Positions 16,295 to 24,631 of a DNA stretch of 64,000 bases are shown here, one piece after another. This DNA comes from Mycobacterium xenopi. GTDB taxonomy: Bacteria; Actinomycetota; Actinomycetes; Mycobacteriales; Mycobacteriaceae. Where the stretch lies: positions 4,154,001-4,218,000 of the forward strand of contig NZ_AP022314.1 of NCBI RefSeq assembly GCF_009936235.1. Direction: 5' to 3'. The position numbers were made by a program, and so were the translations under genes. Each line of letters begins with the position of its first letter. Positions within the stretch are counted from its first letter, which is position 1. Under the pieces are notes generated by a model. The model was not told where the DNA came from and did not search any database. It was given only the letters and a program-made list of their open reading frames with translations.

Positions 16295-17728
16295 TTGCCA
16301 ACTGATCGACTGCGATCGATCCTCCGCTACGACCTGCCCTCGTCACTAGTGGTATTCCTCGTCGCACTTCCTTTGTCGCTGGGGATCGCGCTTGCCTCCG
16401 ACGCCCCGGTACTCGCCGGCCTGATCGCGGCGATTATCGGCGGCATCGTGGTAGGCGCCCTGGGCGGCTCACCGCTGCAGGTCAGCGGCCCCGCCGCTGG
16501 GCTGACCGTTGTGGTCGCTGATCTCGTAGCCCAATTCGGCTGGGCAGTAACGTGTTTGATCACCGTTGCCGCGGGTGTACTGCAGGTTCTGCTTGGGCTC
16601 AGCCGGGTCGCGCGAGCCGCGCTGGCGATTTCACCCGTCGTCGTCCACGCGATGTTGGCCGGCATCGGAATCACGATCGCGCTTCAGCAAACCCATGTGC
16701 TGTTGGGCGGGGAGTCCCACAGCTCAGCCTGGGAGAACATCACCAGCCTGCCCGGACAGCTTCTCGGCGCGCACGGCACCGCTCTCATCTTGGGTGTTTT
16801 GGTGATCGCCACGATGATCGCCTGGCGGTGGGTACCGGCGCGGATCGCCATCATTCCGGGCCCACTGGTGGCCGTCGTCGGGGCGACAATCGTCTCGGTG
16901 ATCTTTCCGGTCCACGTGCCGCGGATCACACTGGAGGGGTCATTGCTGGATGCCCTGCAGCTGCCGGACCTGCCGGACGGCAACTGGGGCGGGGTCGCGA
17001 TCGGCGTGGTGACCGTGGCGCTGATCGCCAGCGTGGAAAGCCTGTTGTGCGCGGTTGCGACCGACCGTATGCACACCGGGCCACGCACCGACTTCAACCG
17101 CGAGCTAATCGGCCAGGGCACCGCCAACATCGCTTCCGGAGTCATCGGCGGGCTTCCGATCACCGGAGTGATCGTGCGCAGCTCCACCAACATCCACGCC
17201 GGCGCGAAAAGTCGCGCTTCGGCGATCCTGCACGGAGTGTGGGTGCTGCTGTTCTCGTTGCCGTTCGCGGGGTTGGTCGAACAGATACCCACCGCGGCGC
17301 TAGCTGGACTGCTCATCGTGATTGGCATCCGGCTGCTGCAACCTGCCCACATCGAAACCGCGCGCCGCAACGGTGATTTCGTCGTTTATCTGGTCACCGT
17401 GCTGGGCGTCGTGTTCTTCAACCTGCTGCACGGGGTACTGATCGGGCTTGCCTTGGCGATCGCATTGACGGGATGGCGGGTGATCCGGGCCAAGGTCGAG
17501 GCCAAAGAGCACGCCGACGACGAATGGCACGTGCGGGTGGACGGGGCGTGCACGTTCCTGGCCCTGCCCCGGCTGACCGGAGTACTGGCGTCTATTCCCG
17601 CGGGCACCGCAGTCACTGTCGACCTGGCAGCCGACTACCTCGACCATGCCGCACATCAGGCGATCCACGACTGGCAGCGCCAGCATCAGGCCACCGGTGG
17701 GACGGTGCGCATCAACGGAGCTCATTAG
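16295..17728 (+). CDS. SulP-family inorganic anion transporter
   Basis: From TTG at 16295 the protein has 477 residues. The SulP core starts RYDLPSSLVVFLVALPLSLG with about ten membrane segments (GALGGSPLQVSGPAAGLTVV is a typical substrate-site helix), and the C-terminus forms a short STAS-like domain (VRVDGACTFLALPRLTGVLA ... TVDLAADYLDHAAHQAI). These proteins carry sulphate, bicarbonate or related anions. A strong ribosome site AAAGGAG (16237-16243) is too far from this TTG but six bases from an in-frame ATT at 16250, which would add 15 residues. The true start is therefore uncertain. Confidence 0.88.
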   Translation: MPTDRLRSILRYDLPSSLVVFLVALPLSLGIALASDAPVLAGLIAAIIGGIVVGALGGSPLQVSGPAAGLTVVVADLVAQFGWAVTCLITVAAGVLQVLLGLSRVARAALAISPVVVHAMLAGIGITIALQQTHVLLGGESHSSAWENITSLPGQLLGAHGTALILGVLVIATMIAWRWVPARIAIIPGPLVAVVGATIVSVIFPVHVPRITLEGSLLDALQLPDLPDGNWGGVAIGVVTVALIASVESLLCAVATDRMHTGPRTDFNRELIGQGTANIASGVIGGLPITGVIVRSSTNIHAGAKSRASAILHGVWVLLFSLPFAGLVEQIPTAALAGLLIVIGIRLLQPAHIETARRNGDFVVYLVTVLGVVFFNLLHGVLIGLALAIALTGWRVIRAKVEAKEHADDEWHVRVDGACTFLALPRLTGVLASIPAGTAVTVDLAADYLDHAAHQAIHDWQRQHQATGGTVRINGAH

Positions 17729-17793
17729 CCGCAGCCGTACCAGCCGGGGGCATCGGGTCTCACCCCGATCAGCGAGCCACGTTGAGTGTGTGG

Positions 17794-17851
17794 GTTTTCT
17801 ATGTGTTGAGTCGGTGGGTTGGTGCAGTGCTGAGCCGATAAGTAGGCTGAC
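17794..17851 (+). repeat. ~58-bp repeat, copy B (downstream of SulP)
   Basis: Second copy of the element described at 16033: GTTTTCTATGTGTTG (17794-17808) and TGAGCCGATAAGTAGGCTGAC (17831-17851). It lies in the gap between the SulP stop and the next gene, 49 bases before its GTG. The frame corresponding to the cysteine-rich peptide of copy A has no cysteines here and soon meets a stop. Confidence 0.65.
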
Positions 17852-17900
17852 AACAAAGCATCTGAGCGCTGACTCTGGGTGAGGAGCGGGTTGAGGCGCT

Positions 17901-18311
17901 GTGACTTCACGTAATGCCCGCATACCCTCATGGGCGCAGACTGTCAGCGTCCTCGTCATCGCAATAGGTGTGCTCGCGGCGGCCATCGGATACGGGCTGG
18001 CGCGAGCGAATCACGTTTTGTCAGGCCCGCCCGCGTCGACATCGGCGACCGCCAGTACCGGCGAAGAACGTTTCGATCACCAGATCGATCAGGCGTCTTT
18101 GTCCTCGGCCCACAAGGCTTTTCACGTCGCGGTGCTGCACCGCAGCCGACCGTCGGCGTGGTCACCGCCGGTGGTCTCATCTGGCTGGTCGCTGTCCCAG
18201 GGCTTCTTGCCCGCATCCCGGCACCGGCTCGGCGTGGGGGCCCTGCACCCACCTGTCACGTCTCTCGCCGGGCGAGAACGCTTGACCCAGTTCTGCGTCG
18301 CGCGGCACTGA
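17901..18311 (+). CDS. Hypothetical protein with one N-terminal membrane segment
   Basis: A GTG start after GTGAGGAGCGGG gives 136 residues. A membrane anchor or signal (TVSVLVIAIGVLAAAIGYGL, about 14-33) is followed by a low-complexity Ser/Ala/Thr region. After about residue 75 the composition becomes Ser/Arg/Pro-rich and looks less coding-like, so the C-terminal part may be out of frame or decayed. No family is recognised. It follows repeat copy B. Confidence 0.4.
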   Translation: MTSRNARIPSWAQTVSVLVIAIGVLAAAIGYGLARANHVLSGPPASTSATASTGEERFDHQIDQASLSSAHKAFHVAVLHRSRPSAWSPPVVSSGWSLSQGFLPASRHRLGVGALHPPVTSLAGRERLTQFCVARH

Positions 18312-18452
18312 CCGGTCACCGCGGCTTCACCCTTGTGGCGGCCGCGTTTTAACGCATCGCCAAATCGGCCTGAATCACCTTGCAGTGAAGCGCTTCGAAG
18401 CGCGGTATCTGCTATCGAGATGTCTTCGTCCAAGATTTTGAGGAGAAAAGCA

Positions 18453-19574
18453 ATGTTTGCAATGGATTTCGGCGCGTTACCGCCAGAAATCAATTCCGGG
18501 CGCATGTATGCCGGTCCGGGCTCGGGCCCGATGCTGGCCGCTGCGGCGGCATGGGATGGCTTGGCCACGGCGTTGCACACGACGGCGGCGAGCTATCAGG
18601 CGGTGGTTTCGGAACTGACCACTGCGTCGTGGCGCGGCCCGGCGTCGGTGTCGATGGCGGCCGCGGCCGCAACCTATATTTCGTGGCTGACCTCCACGGC
18701 CAGCCAAGCCGAAGAAGCAGCCACCCAGGCCAGAGCGGCGGCGGCGGCGTATGAAGCGGCGCATGCGATGACCGTGCCCCCACCAGTGATCGCCGCCAAC
18801 CGCTCGCTGCTGATGCTGCTGGTCGCGACAAACGTGTTGGGGCAAAACACACCGGCGATCGCTGCCACCGAGTTCCACTACGGCGAGATGTGGGCCCAGG
18901 ATGCCGCCGCGATGTACGGCTACGCCGGCGCCTCCGCCGCCGCATCGCGGGTGACACCGTTTAGCCCGCCTCCCGCCACTACCGACCCGACAGGGCCGGC
19001 CCGCCAAGCCGTTGCGGTCGCCCAGCTGACCTCGGCAGTGCCGCCGGCACTTCGCGAACTGGCCTCCCCCACGCCTGGGACATCGCTTCGCTCGGCCCTG
19101 GATACGTTGAACGCTCATGCGACTACTGTCAGCGGACATGCAAGAACGACATTTTCAGGGCTGGGTTTCTTGACCAGCGCGGCAAACCTCGCGAAGAGCA
19201 TGAACACCGCCGGCACCGCCACTGGTGCCGCCGTTGCGGCTGCGCCGTCCGGCGGCGGTGCCTTGGGCTCGACGAGGCTCGCGGGTCTTAGCGCGGTGAG
19301 CGGCGGCGGATCGGTGTCGGCGGGCATGGGCCGGGCTTTTCCGGTTGGCGCGTTGTCTGCGCCACAGGCGTGGGCCGCGGCGGCCCCGGGCGCGGGCCCG
19401 GTCAGCGCGACCGTCCCGGGCGTTGCTGCGACTGGCGCCCCCGCGAGCGGGATAGCCGGTGTGCCCGTGGCGCCGCTAGCGGGTATGGCCGGGCGCGGCG
19501 GCGCCCGGCTTGCTGATGCTTCTCGATTCTTGTTGCGGCCCAACATGGTTCCACGCTGGCCGGCGGGCGGATGA
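18453..19574 (+). CDS. PPE family protein (SVP-like subgroup)
   Basis: ATG at 18453 follows AGGAGAAAAGCA. Residues 1-180 form the canonical PPE domain: MDFGALPPEINSGRMYAGPG with the Pro-Pro-Glu motif, then SWRGPASVSMAAAAATYISW. The C-terminal part is Ala/Gly/Pro-rich with VGALSAPQAWAAAAPGAGP, which resembles the GxxSVPxxW signature of the PPE-SVP group. PPE proteins are exported by ESX systems with a PE partner and several act in outer-membrane nutrient uptake. No PE gene is adjacent. The stop overlaps the chaA ATG (ATGA, 19571-19574), so the two are co-translated. Confidence 0.93.
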   Translation: MFAMDFGALPPEINSGRMYAGPGSGPMLAAAAAWDGLATALHTTAASYQAVVSELTTASWRGPASVSMAAAAATYISWLTSTASQAEEAATQARAAAAAYEAAHAMTVPPPVIAANRSLLMLLVATNVLGQNTPAIAATEFHYGEMWAQDAAAMYGYAGASAAASRVTPFSPPPATTDPTGPARQAVAVAQLTSAVPPALRELASPTPGTSLRSALDTLNAHATTVSGHARTTFSGLGFLTSAANLAKSMNTAGTATGAAVAAAPSGGGALGSTRLAGLSAVSGGGSVSAGMGRAFPVGALSAPQAWAAAAPGAGPVSATVPGVAATGAPASGIAGVPVAPLAGMAGRGGARLADASRFLLRPNMVPRWPAGG

Positions 19575-20659
19575 CGCGATTGGTTCGCAGATGGAATGTT
19601 GTAGTCCCACTGCTGGCCCTGGTCGCGCTCGCGCTTACCTGGGGCCGCGTGATCGGATCGGCAGCGGCGGCCCTGACCGGGATGCTGCTCGCGGGCGCGG
19701 TGCTGGCCGCGGTCCACCACGCCGAGGTGGTCGCACACCGAGTCGGCGAGCCGTTCGGATCGCTGGTGCTCGCGGTGGCGGTGACCATCATCGAGGTGGC
19801 GCTGATTGTCACGCTGATGGTGTCCGGCGGCGACAAATCGGCCACGCTGGCGCGCGATACCGTGTTCGCCGCGGTGATCATCACCACCAACGGGATCGTC
19901 GGCTTGTCGCTGCTGATCGGTTCACTGCGTTATGGCGTAATGTTGTTCAACGCCAACGGAAGTGGTGCCGCGCTCGCAACCGTCACCACGCTGGCCACGT
20001 TGAGTCTGGTGTTGCCTACCTTCACCACCAGCCAGCCCGGGCCCGAGTTTTCGCCCGGCCAGCTCAGCTTCGCCGCGCTCGCGTCGCTCGGGCTCTATCT
20101 GCTGTTCGTGTTCACCCAGACCGTGCGACACCGCGATTTCTTTCTGCCGGTCAGCCAACGCGGCGCCACCGTAGACGAAAGCCAGCATGCGCCGCCACCA
20201 ACCGCCCGGCGAGCGCTGGCGAGCCTCGCGCTGCTGCTGGCCGCGCTCGTCGCGGTGGTGGGCTTGGCCAAAGTGGAGTCGCCCGTCGTCGAACGGGCAG
20301 TGACGGCAATCGGATTCCCGCAGTCGTTCGTCGGTGTGGTGATCGCCATGCTGGTGCTGCTCCCGGAAACACTGGCGGCCGTGCGGGCGGCACGGCGGGG
20401 CCGCATCCAAATCAGCCTCAACCTGGCCTACGGCTCGGCGATGGCCAGCATCGGGCTCACCATCCCCGCGATCGCGCTGGCCTCGCTGTGGCTCAGCGGC
20501 CCGCTGCTGCTGGGCCTGGGTGCCACCCAGTTGGTGCTGCTGGCGCTGACCGTCGTGGTCGGTGTGCTGACCGTCGTGCCCGGCCGCGCCACCCGGCTAC
20601 AGGGCGAGGTGCATCTGGTGCTGCTGGCCGCATACGTGTTTCTCGCGGTCATCCCGTGA
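19571..20659 (+). CDS. chaA: Ca2+/H+ antiporter
   Basis: This 362-residue, Rv1607-like protein is a CaCA-superfamily exchanger with eleven or so hydrophobic segments in two inverted halves. Each half carries an acidic alpha-repeat: LVLAVAVTIIEVALIVTLMV in the first and FVGVVIAMLVLLPETLAAV in the second. It exports calcium or sodium in exchange for protons at the inner membrane. It overlaps the upstream PPE gene by four bases, an arrangement that suggests a shared role in cation handling. Confidence 0.9.
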   Translation: MTRLVRRWNVVVPLLALVALALTWGRVIGSAAAALTGMLLAGAVLAAVHHAEVVAHRVGEPFGSLVLAVAVTIIEVALIVTLMVSGGDKSATLARDTVFAAVIITTNGIVGLSLLIGSLRYGVMLFNANGSGAALATVTTLATLSLVLPTFTTSQPGPEFSPGQLSFAALASLGLYLLFVFTQTVRHRDFFLPVSQRGATVDESQHAPPPTARRALASLALLLAALVAVVGLAKVESPVVERAVTAIGFPQSFVGVVIAMLVLLPETLAAVRAARRGRIQISLNLAYGSAMASIGLTIPAIALASLWLSGPLLLGLGATQLVLLALTVVVGVLTVVPGRATRLQGEVHLVLLAAYVFLAVIP

Positions 20660-20737
20660 GGGGCAACTGCCCGGCCCATGGGCGCACCGAAAGTCACCGT
20701 GGCGTCGCATTCGCCGCCGAGGACGACCGGCTGAAAG

Positions 20738-21607
20738 TCAGCCCCGCGCCATCGCCTCGAGCCGGCGGATGCGGTCGGCGATCGGCGGGTGCGTCGAAAA
20801 CAGCGACCCGATCCGCTCGCCCGCACGGAACGGGTTGGCAATCATCAAGTGCGCCTGGCTGGCCAGCTGCGGCTCGGGCGGCAGCGGCGCCGCCTCCACG
20901 CCGCTGGAGATCTTGCGCAGCGCCGACGCCAACGCCAGCGGATCGCCCGTCAACACCGCCCCGGACTCGTCGGCCTGATATTCGCGCGACCGGGATACCG
21001 CCAGCCGCACCACCGTCGCGGCGATCGGGCCCAGCAGCGAAACCAGAAGCAACGCAAAAGGATTGGCCCCGCCGTCGCGGTCGCTGCCGCCGACCATTCC
21101 GCCGAACAACAGGGCCATGTTGGCCAACGCGGTGATGACCGAGGCCAAGGCGCCGGCCACACAGGAGATCAGGATGTCGCGGTTGTAGACGTGGGAGAGC
21201 TCGTGACCGAGCACGGCGCGCAACTCCCGCTCGTTGAGGATGCGCAGGATGCCGGTGGTGCAGCACACCGCGGCGTTGCGCGGATTGCGGCCGGTGGCAA
21301 ACGCGTTGGGCGCGGCGGTGTCGCTGAGATACAGCCGCGGCATCGGCTGGTGCGCTGCGGTGGCCAGCTCGCGCACGATCCGATACATCGCCGGGGCCTG
21401 CACCTCCGACACCGGCTGGGCGTGCATCGCCCGCAGTGCCAGCTTGTCACTGTTGTAGTAGGTGTAGACGTTCATCCCAACGGCGAACAACGTGGCGATC
21501 AGCAACGCCGTCCGGCCGAACAGGCTGCCGACGAACACGATCAGCGCCGACATGCCGACCAGCAGCGCGAACGTCTTCACCCTGTTGGCATGCGGATGCC
21601 AGGTCAT
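20738..21607 (-). CDS. htpX: HtpX-type membrane zinc metalloprotease
   Basis: This 289-residue protein (Rv0563-like) has two N-terminal membrane helices (KTFALLVGMSALIVFVGSLF and ALLIATLFAVGMNVYTYYNS), the zinc motif HELSH at 135-139 followed by VYNRD, two further hydrophobic segments and the EYQADESGA third-ligand region. HtpX degrades damaged membrane proteins. The ATG at 21607 follows GTAGGAGGAGC, a strong ribosome site. It is on the same strand as grcC1, 65 bases downstream of it. Confidence 0.95.
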   Translation of the reverse strand: MTWHPHANRVKTFALLVGMSALIVFVGSLFGRTALLIATLFAVGMNVYTYYNSDKLALRAMHAQPVSEVQAPAMYRIVRELATAAHQPMPRLYLSDTAAPNAFATGRNPRNAAVCCTTGILRILNERELRAVLGHELSHVYNRDILISCVAGALASVITALANMALLFGGMVGGSDRDGGANPFALLLVSLLGPIAATVVRLAVSRSREYQADESGAVLTGDPLALASALRKISSGVEAAPLPPEPQLASQAHLMIANPFRAGERIGSLFSTHPPIADRIRRLEAMARG

Positions 21608-21672
21608 CAGCTCCTCCTACGAAGACCGTTCTTGCTGATTAAACGCGCCGTGCAGGCCGCCGGGTTCCGGAA

Positions 21673-22680
21673 TCAGCCGTGCCGGTTGACGGTGTACTCG
21701 ACCAGCATGGCCAGCGCTTGGCGGCCCGCGACATCGGGCAGCTTGGCCAGCTCCTCACGGGCCTGAGCCGCGTAGCGGGCCACGGTGTCCTTGGCCTTGG
21801 CCATGCCCGGCGACCTGCGCAGCAGATCCAAAGCCTCGGTCAGCGCCGCGTCGTCGTCGACCGGCCCGGCCAGCAGTTCGCGCAGCCGGTCGGCCTGCGG
21901 CCCGCTGTCCTGCAGCGCGTAGAGCACCGGCAGCGTGTGCACTCCCTCGCGCAGGTCGGTGCCGGGCACCTTGCCCGACTCGTCGGGTGCGCTGTCGATG
22001 TCGATGATGTCGTCGGAAATCTGGAATGCGGTGCCGACGATGCCGCCGAGCCGGCTCAGCCGTTCAACCTGCTGCTCGTCGGCGCCGGAGAACGTCGCGC
22101 CGAAGCGGCCCGCCGCCGAGATCAGGCAAGCGGTCTTCTCGTGCACCACCCGCAGGTAGTGCTCGATCGCATCCACCCCCTCGGCCGCGCCGCGAGTTTC
22201 GCGCATCTGCCCGGTGACCAGCTGGGCAAACGTTTCGGCGATCACCCGCACCGCCTCCGGGCCCAGTCGCGACACCAGCCGCGAAGCCGTGGCGAACAAG
22301 TAGTCGCCGGCCAGGATCGCGACGTTGTTGCCCCAACGCGCGTTGGCGCTTTGCGCGCCCCGGCGCACCTGCGCCTCGTCCATCACGTCGTCGTGGTAGA
22401 GCGTCGCCAGGTGCACCAGCTCGATCACCGCGCCGGCGATCGTCACCTCCTGGGCGTCGGGACGGGGGCCGAGCTGCGCGGAGAGCACGGTGAACATCGG
22501 CCGGAACCGCTTGCCGCCGGCCTCGAACAGGTGCAGCACCGACTCGGTCAGCAGGTCGTCGCTGCCGCGCAGCTCGCTCTCCATGAGCCGCTCGATGCGG
22601 TCGACCCCGTCCCGCACGCTGGCTGCGAACGCGGCATCGCCGAAGTCGAAGCCAGCCACCACGGTCGCCGGAGTCCCCAC
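21673..22680 (-). CDS. grcC1: Polyprenyl diphosphate synthase (menaquinone side chain)
   Basis: From GTG 22680 the protein has 335 residues, matching Rv0562 closely. The first Asp-rich motif is in LATLYHDDVMDEAQVRRGA and the second in AFQISDDIIDIDSAPD, with GGKRFRPMFTVLSAQ for pyrophosphate binding. It condenses isopentenyl units onto an allylic diphosphate to make the long-chain tail. The frame stays open far upstream through menJ, but that part is antisense shadow. The start lies six bases after a TATGTT -10 element, consistent with a leaderless mRNA. Confidence 0.93.
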   Translation of the reverse strand: MGTPATVVAGFDFGDAAFAASVRDGVDRIERLMESELRGSDDLLTESVLHLFEAGGKRFRPMFTVLSAQLGPRPDAQEVTIAGAVIELVHLATLYHDDVMDEAQVRRGAQSANARWGNNVAILAGDYLFATASRLVSRLGPEAVRVIAETFAQLVTGQMRETRGAAEGVDAIEHYLRVVHEKTACLISAAGRFGATFSGADEQQVERLSRLGGIVGTAFQISDDIIDIDSAPDESGKVPGTDLREGVHTLPVLYALQDSGPQADRLRELLAGPVDDDAALTEALDLLRRSPGMAKAKDTVARYAAQAREELAKLPDVAGRQALAMLVEYTVNRHG

Positions 22681-22686
22681 GCGACC

Positions 22687-22692
22687 AACATA
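22687..22692 (-). promoter_or_regulatory. -10 element for leaderless grcC1 transcript
   Basis: On the minus strand TATGTT (22692-22687) fits the mycobacterial TANNNT -10 consensus and is followed by six bases and then the GTG start codon, the spacing expected when transcription begins at the first base of the coding sequence. Only 21 bases separate this start from the divergent menJ ATG, so both promoters overlap the opposite gene. Confidence 0.5.
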
Positions 22693-22701
22693 CTGGTGAG
22701 C

Positions 22702-23921
22702 ATGCACCGCAGGGCGGACGTGGTGGTCGTGGGCGCCGGGCGGCCGGGTCGGCGGCGGCCGCCTGGGCCGCGCGGGCCGGTCGCGACGTGCTGGTGATCG
22801 ACGCGGCCAGCTTCCCCCGCGACAAGGCCTGCGGCGACGGGCTGACCCCGCGCGCGGTGGCCGAGCTGGAGCGACTGGGGCTGGGCGACTGGCTGGATGC
22901 CCGCATCCGCCACCGCGGATTGCGGATGAGCGGGTTCGGCGGCGAGGTCGAGGTCGCCTGGCCGGGCCCGTCGTTCCCGTCGACGGGCAGCGCGGTGGCC
23001 CGCATCGAACTCGACGACCGGATCCGCAAAGTGGCCGAGGACTCCGGCGCGCGAATGCTGCTGGGAATGAAAGCTGTTGGCGCTCGACATGATTCATGTG
23101 GACGCGTGCGGTCGCTGGTGCTGGCCGACGGCAGCGAGGTCGGATGCGGTGAGTTGATCGTCGCCGACGGCGCCCGCTCGCCGCTGGGCCGGGTATTGGG
23201 CCGAAGGTGGCATCAGGACACGGTGTACGGCATCGCCGCGCGGGGGTATCTGGCCTCGCCGCGCAGCGACGAGCCGTGGCTGACCTCGCACGTGGAGGTC
23301 CGCTCCCCCGACGGCGCGATCCTGCCCGGCTACGGCTGGATTTTCCCGCTCGGCAACGGCGCGGTGAACATCGGCGTGGGCGCCCTGCAGACCTCGAAAC
23401 GGCCCGCGCATCTGGCTTTGCGCCCGCTGATGTCGTACTACGCCGACCTGCGTCGCGACGAGTGGGGGTTTCGCGGGCCGCCCAAGGCGATGTCGTCGGC
23501 ACTGCTGCCGATGGGCGGCGCGGTATCCGGGGTGGCCGGGCCGAACTGGATGCTGGTCGGCGACGCCGCCGCCTGCATCAACCCCTTGAACGGCGAAGGC
23601 ATCGACTACGGGCTGGAGGCCGGGCGGCTGGCCGTCCACCTGCTGGGCAGCGGCGACCTGTCTGCGGCCTGGCCTGCGCTGCTGCAGCAGCACTACAGCC
23701 GGGCGTTTTCGGTGGCGCGGCGGCTGGCGCTGCTGTTGACCTTTCCCCGGTTTTTGCCGTCGACGGGCCCGGTCGCGATGCGTTCTGCGGCGCTGATGGC
23801 CGTCGCGGTGCGGGTGATGGCCAACCTGGTCAGCGACGACGACGCCGACCTGCTGGCGCGGCTGTGGCGCGCCAGCGGGGTGGCGTCGCGGCTGGTCGAC
23901 CGGCGCAAGCCGTTCAGCTGA
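22702..23921 (+). pseudogene. menJ: Menaquinone reductase MenJ, one frameshift (probably sequencing error)
   Basis: This Rv0561c-like geranylgeranyl-reductase-family flavoprotein starts RRADVVVVGAG, then needs one extra C near 22741 (GGGCGGCC for expected GGGCCGGCC) to continue PAGSAAAAWAARAGRDVLVI and DKACGDGLTPRAVAELERLG. Downstream are the second FAD motif (WMLVGDAAACINPLNGEGID) and a typical C-terminus. The repaired length is about 406 residues. MenJ hydrogenates the beta-isoprene unit of menaquinone-9. It is divergent from grcC1 and convergent with menG, overlapping its end by eight bases. Confidence 0.88.
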
Positions 23922-24621
23922 GGGTGGCGGGCAGCGGCGGCTTGTGCGCGGCGTGCAGCGCGACGATGCCGCCGGTCAGGTTTCGCCACCGCACACCCGA
24001 CCATCCGGCCCGCGCAATCCGCCGCGCCAGTGCCTGCTGGTCCGGCCATGCCCGAATCGACTCGGCCAGGTAGACATACGCCTCGGCGTTGCTCGACACC
24101 GCCCGGGCGATGCGTGGCAGCGCCTGCATCAGATACTCCCGGTAGACGGTGGCGAACAGCCGATTGGTCGGCGTGGAGAACTCGCAGACCACCAGCCGCC
24201 CCCCGGGACGCGTCACCCGGGCCATCTCCTGCAGCGCCGCCTGCTGGTCGGCGACGTTGCGCAGCCCGAAACTGATTGTGACCGCGTCGAATACATCGTC
24301 GCCGAACGGCAGCCGGGTGGCGTCGCCGACAACCTTGGGCACCAGCCGGCCGCCACCCGCCTTGAGCATGGCCACCGAAAAGTCCACCGCCACACACCAT
24401 GCGCCGGACTTGGCCAGCTCCACCGTCGACACCGCGGTACCCGCGGCCAGATCCAGCACCCGCTCACCGGGCCCGACCCGCAGCGCTGAACGGGTGGCAC
24501 GTCGCCAGTGGCGATCCTGGCCCAGCGACAGCACCGTGTTGGTCAGGTCGTAACGGCGCGCCACCGCGTCGAACATCGATGCCACGGCATGCGGGTCTTT
24601 GTCGAGGCTCGCCCGGCTCAC
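23914..24621 (-). CDS. menG: Demethylmenaquinone methyltransferase (UbiE/MenG family)
   Basis: The 235-residue Rv0558-like protein has the UbiE pattern: ASMFDAVARRYDLTNTVLSL at the N-terminus, SAM motif I ERVLDLAAGTAVSTVELAKS, motif II-region FDAVTISFGLRNVADQQAAL and post-motif GGRLVVCEFSTPTN. It methylates demethylmenaquinone in the last step of menaquinone synthesis. It lies 10 bases downstream of mgtA. Other names in use for this gene are ubiE and menH. Confidence 0.94.
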   Translation of the reverse strand: MSRASLDKDPHAVASMFDAVARRYDLTNTVLSLGQDRHWRRATRSALRVGPGERVLDLAAGTAVSTVELAKSGAWCVAVDFSVAMLKAGGGRLVPKVVGDATRLPFGDDVFDAVTISFGLRNVADQQAALQEMARVTRPGGRLVVCEFSTPTNRLFATVYREYLMQALPRIARAVSSNAEAYVYLAESIRAWPDQQALARRIARAGWSGVRWRNLTGGIVALHAAHKPPLPATLS

Positions 24622-24631
24622 GCCCGCGACG

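Noticed and set aside
22681..23502. Long upstream extension of the grcC1 reading frame
   Set aside because: It is Arg/Pro/Ser-rich antisense of menJ. The conserved grcC1 N-terminus begins at GTG 22680, next to a good -10 box.
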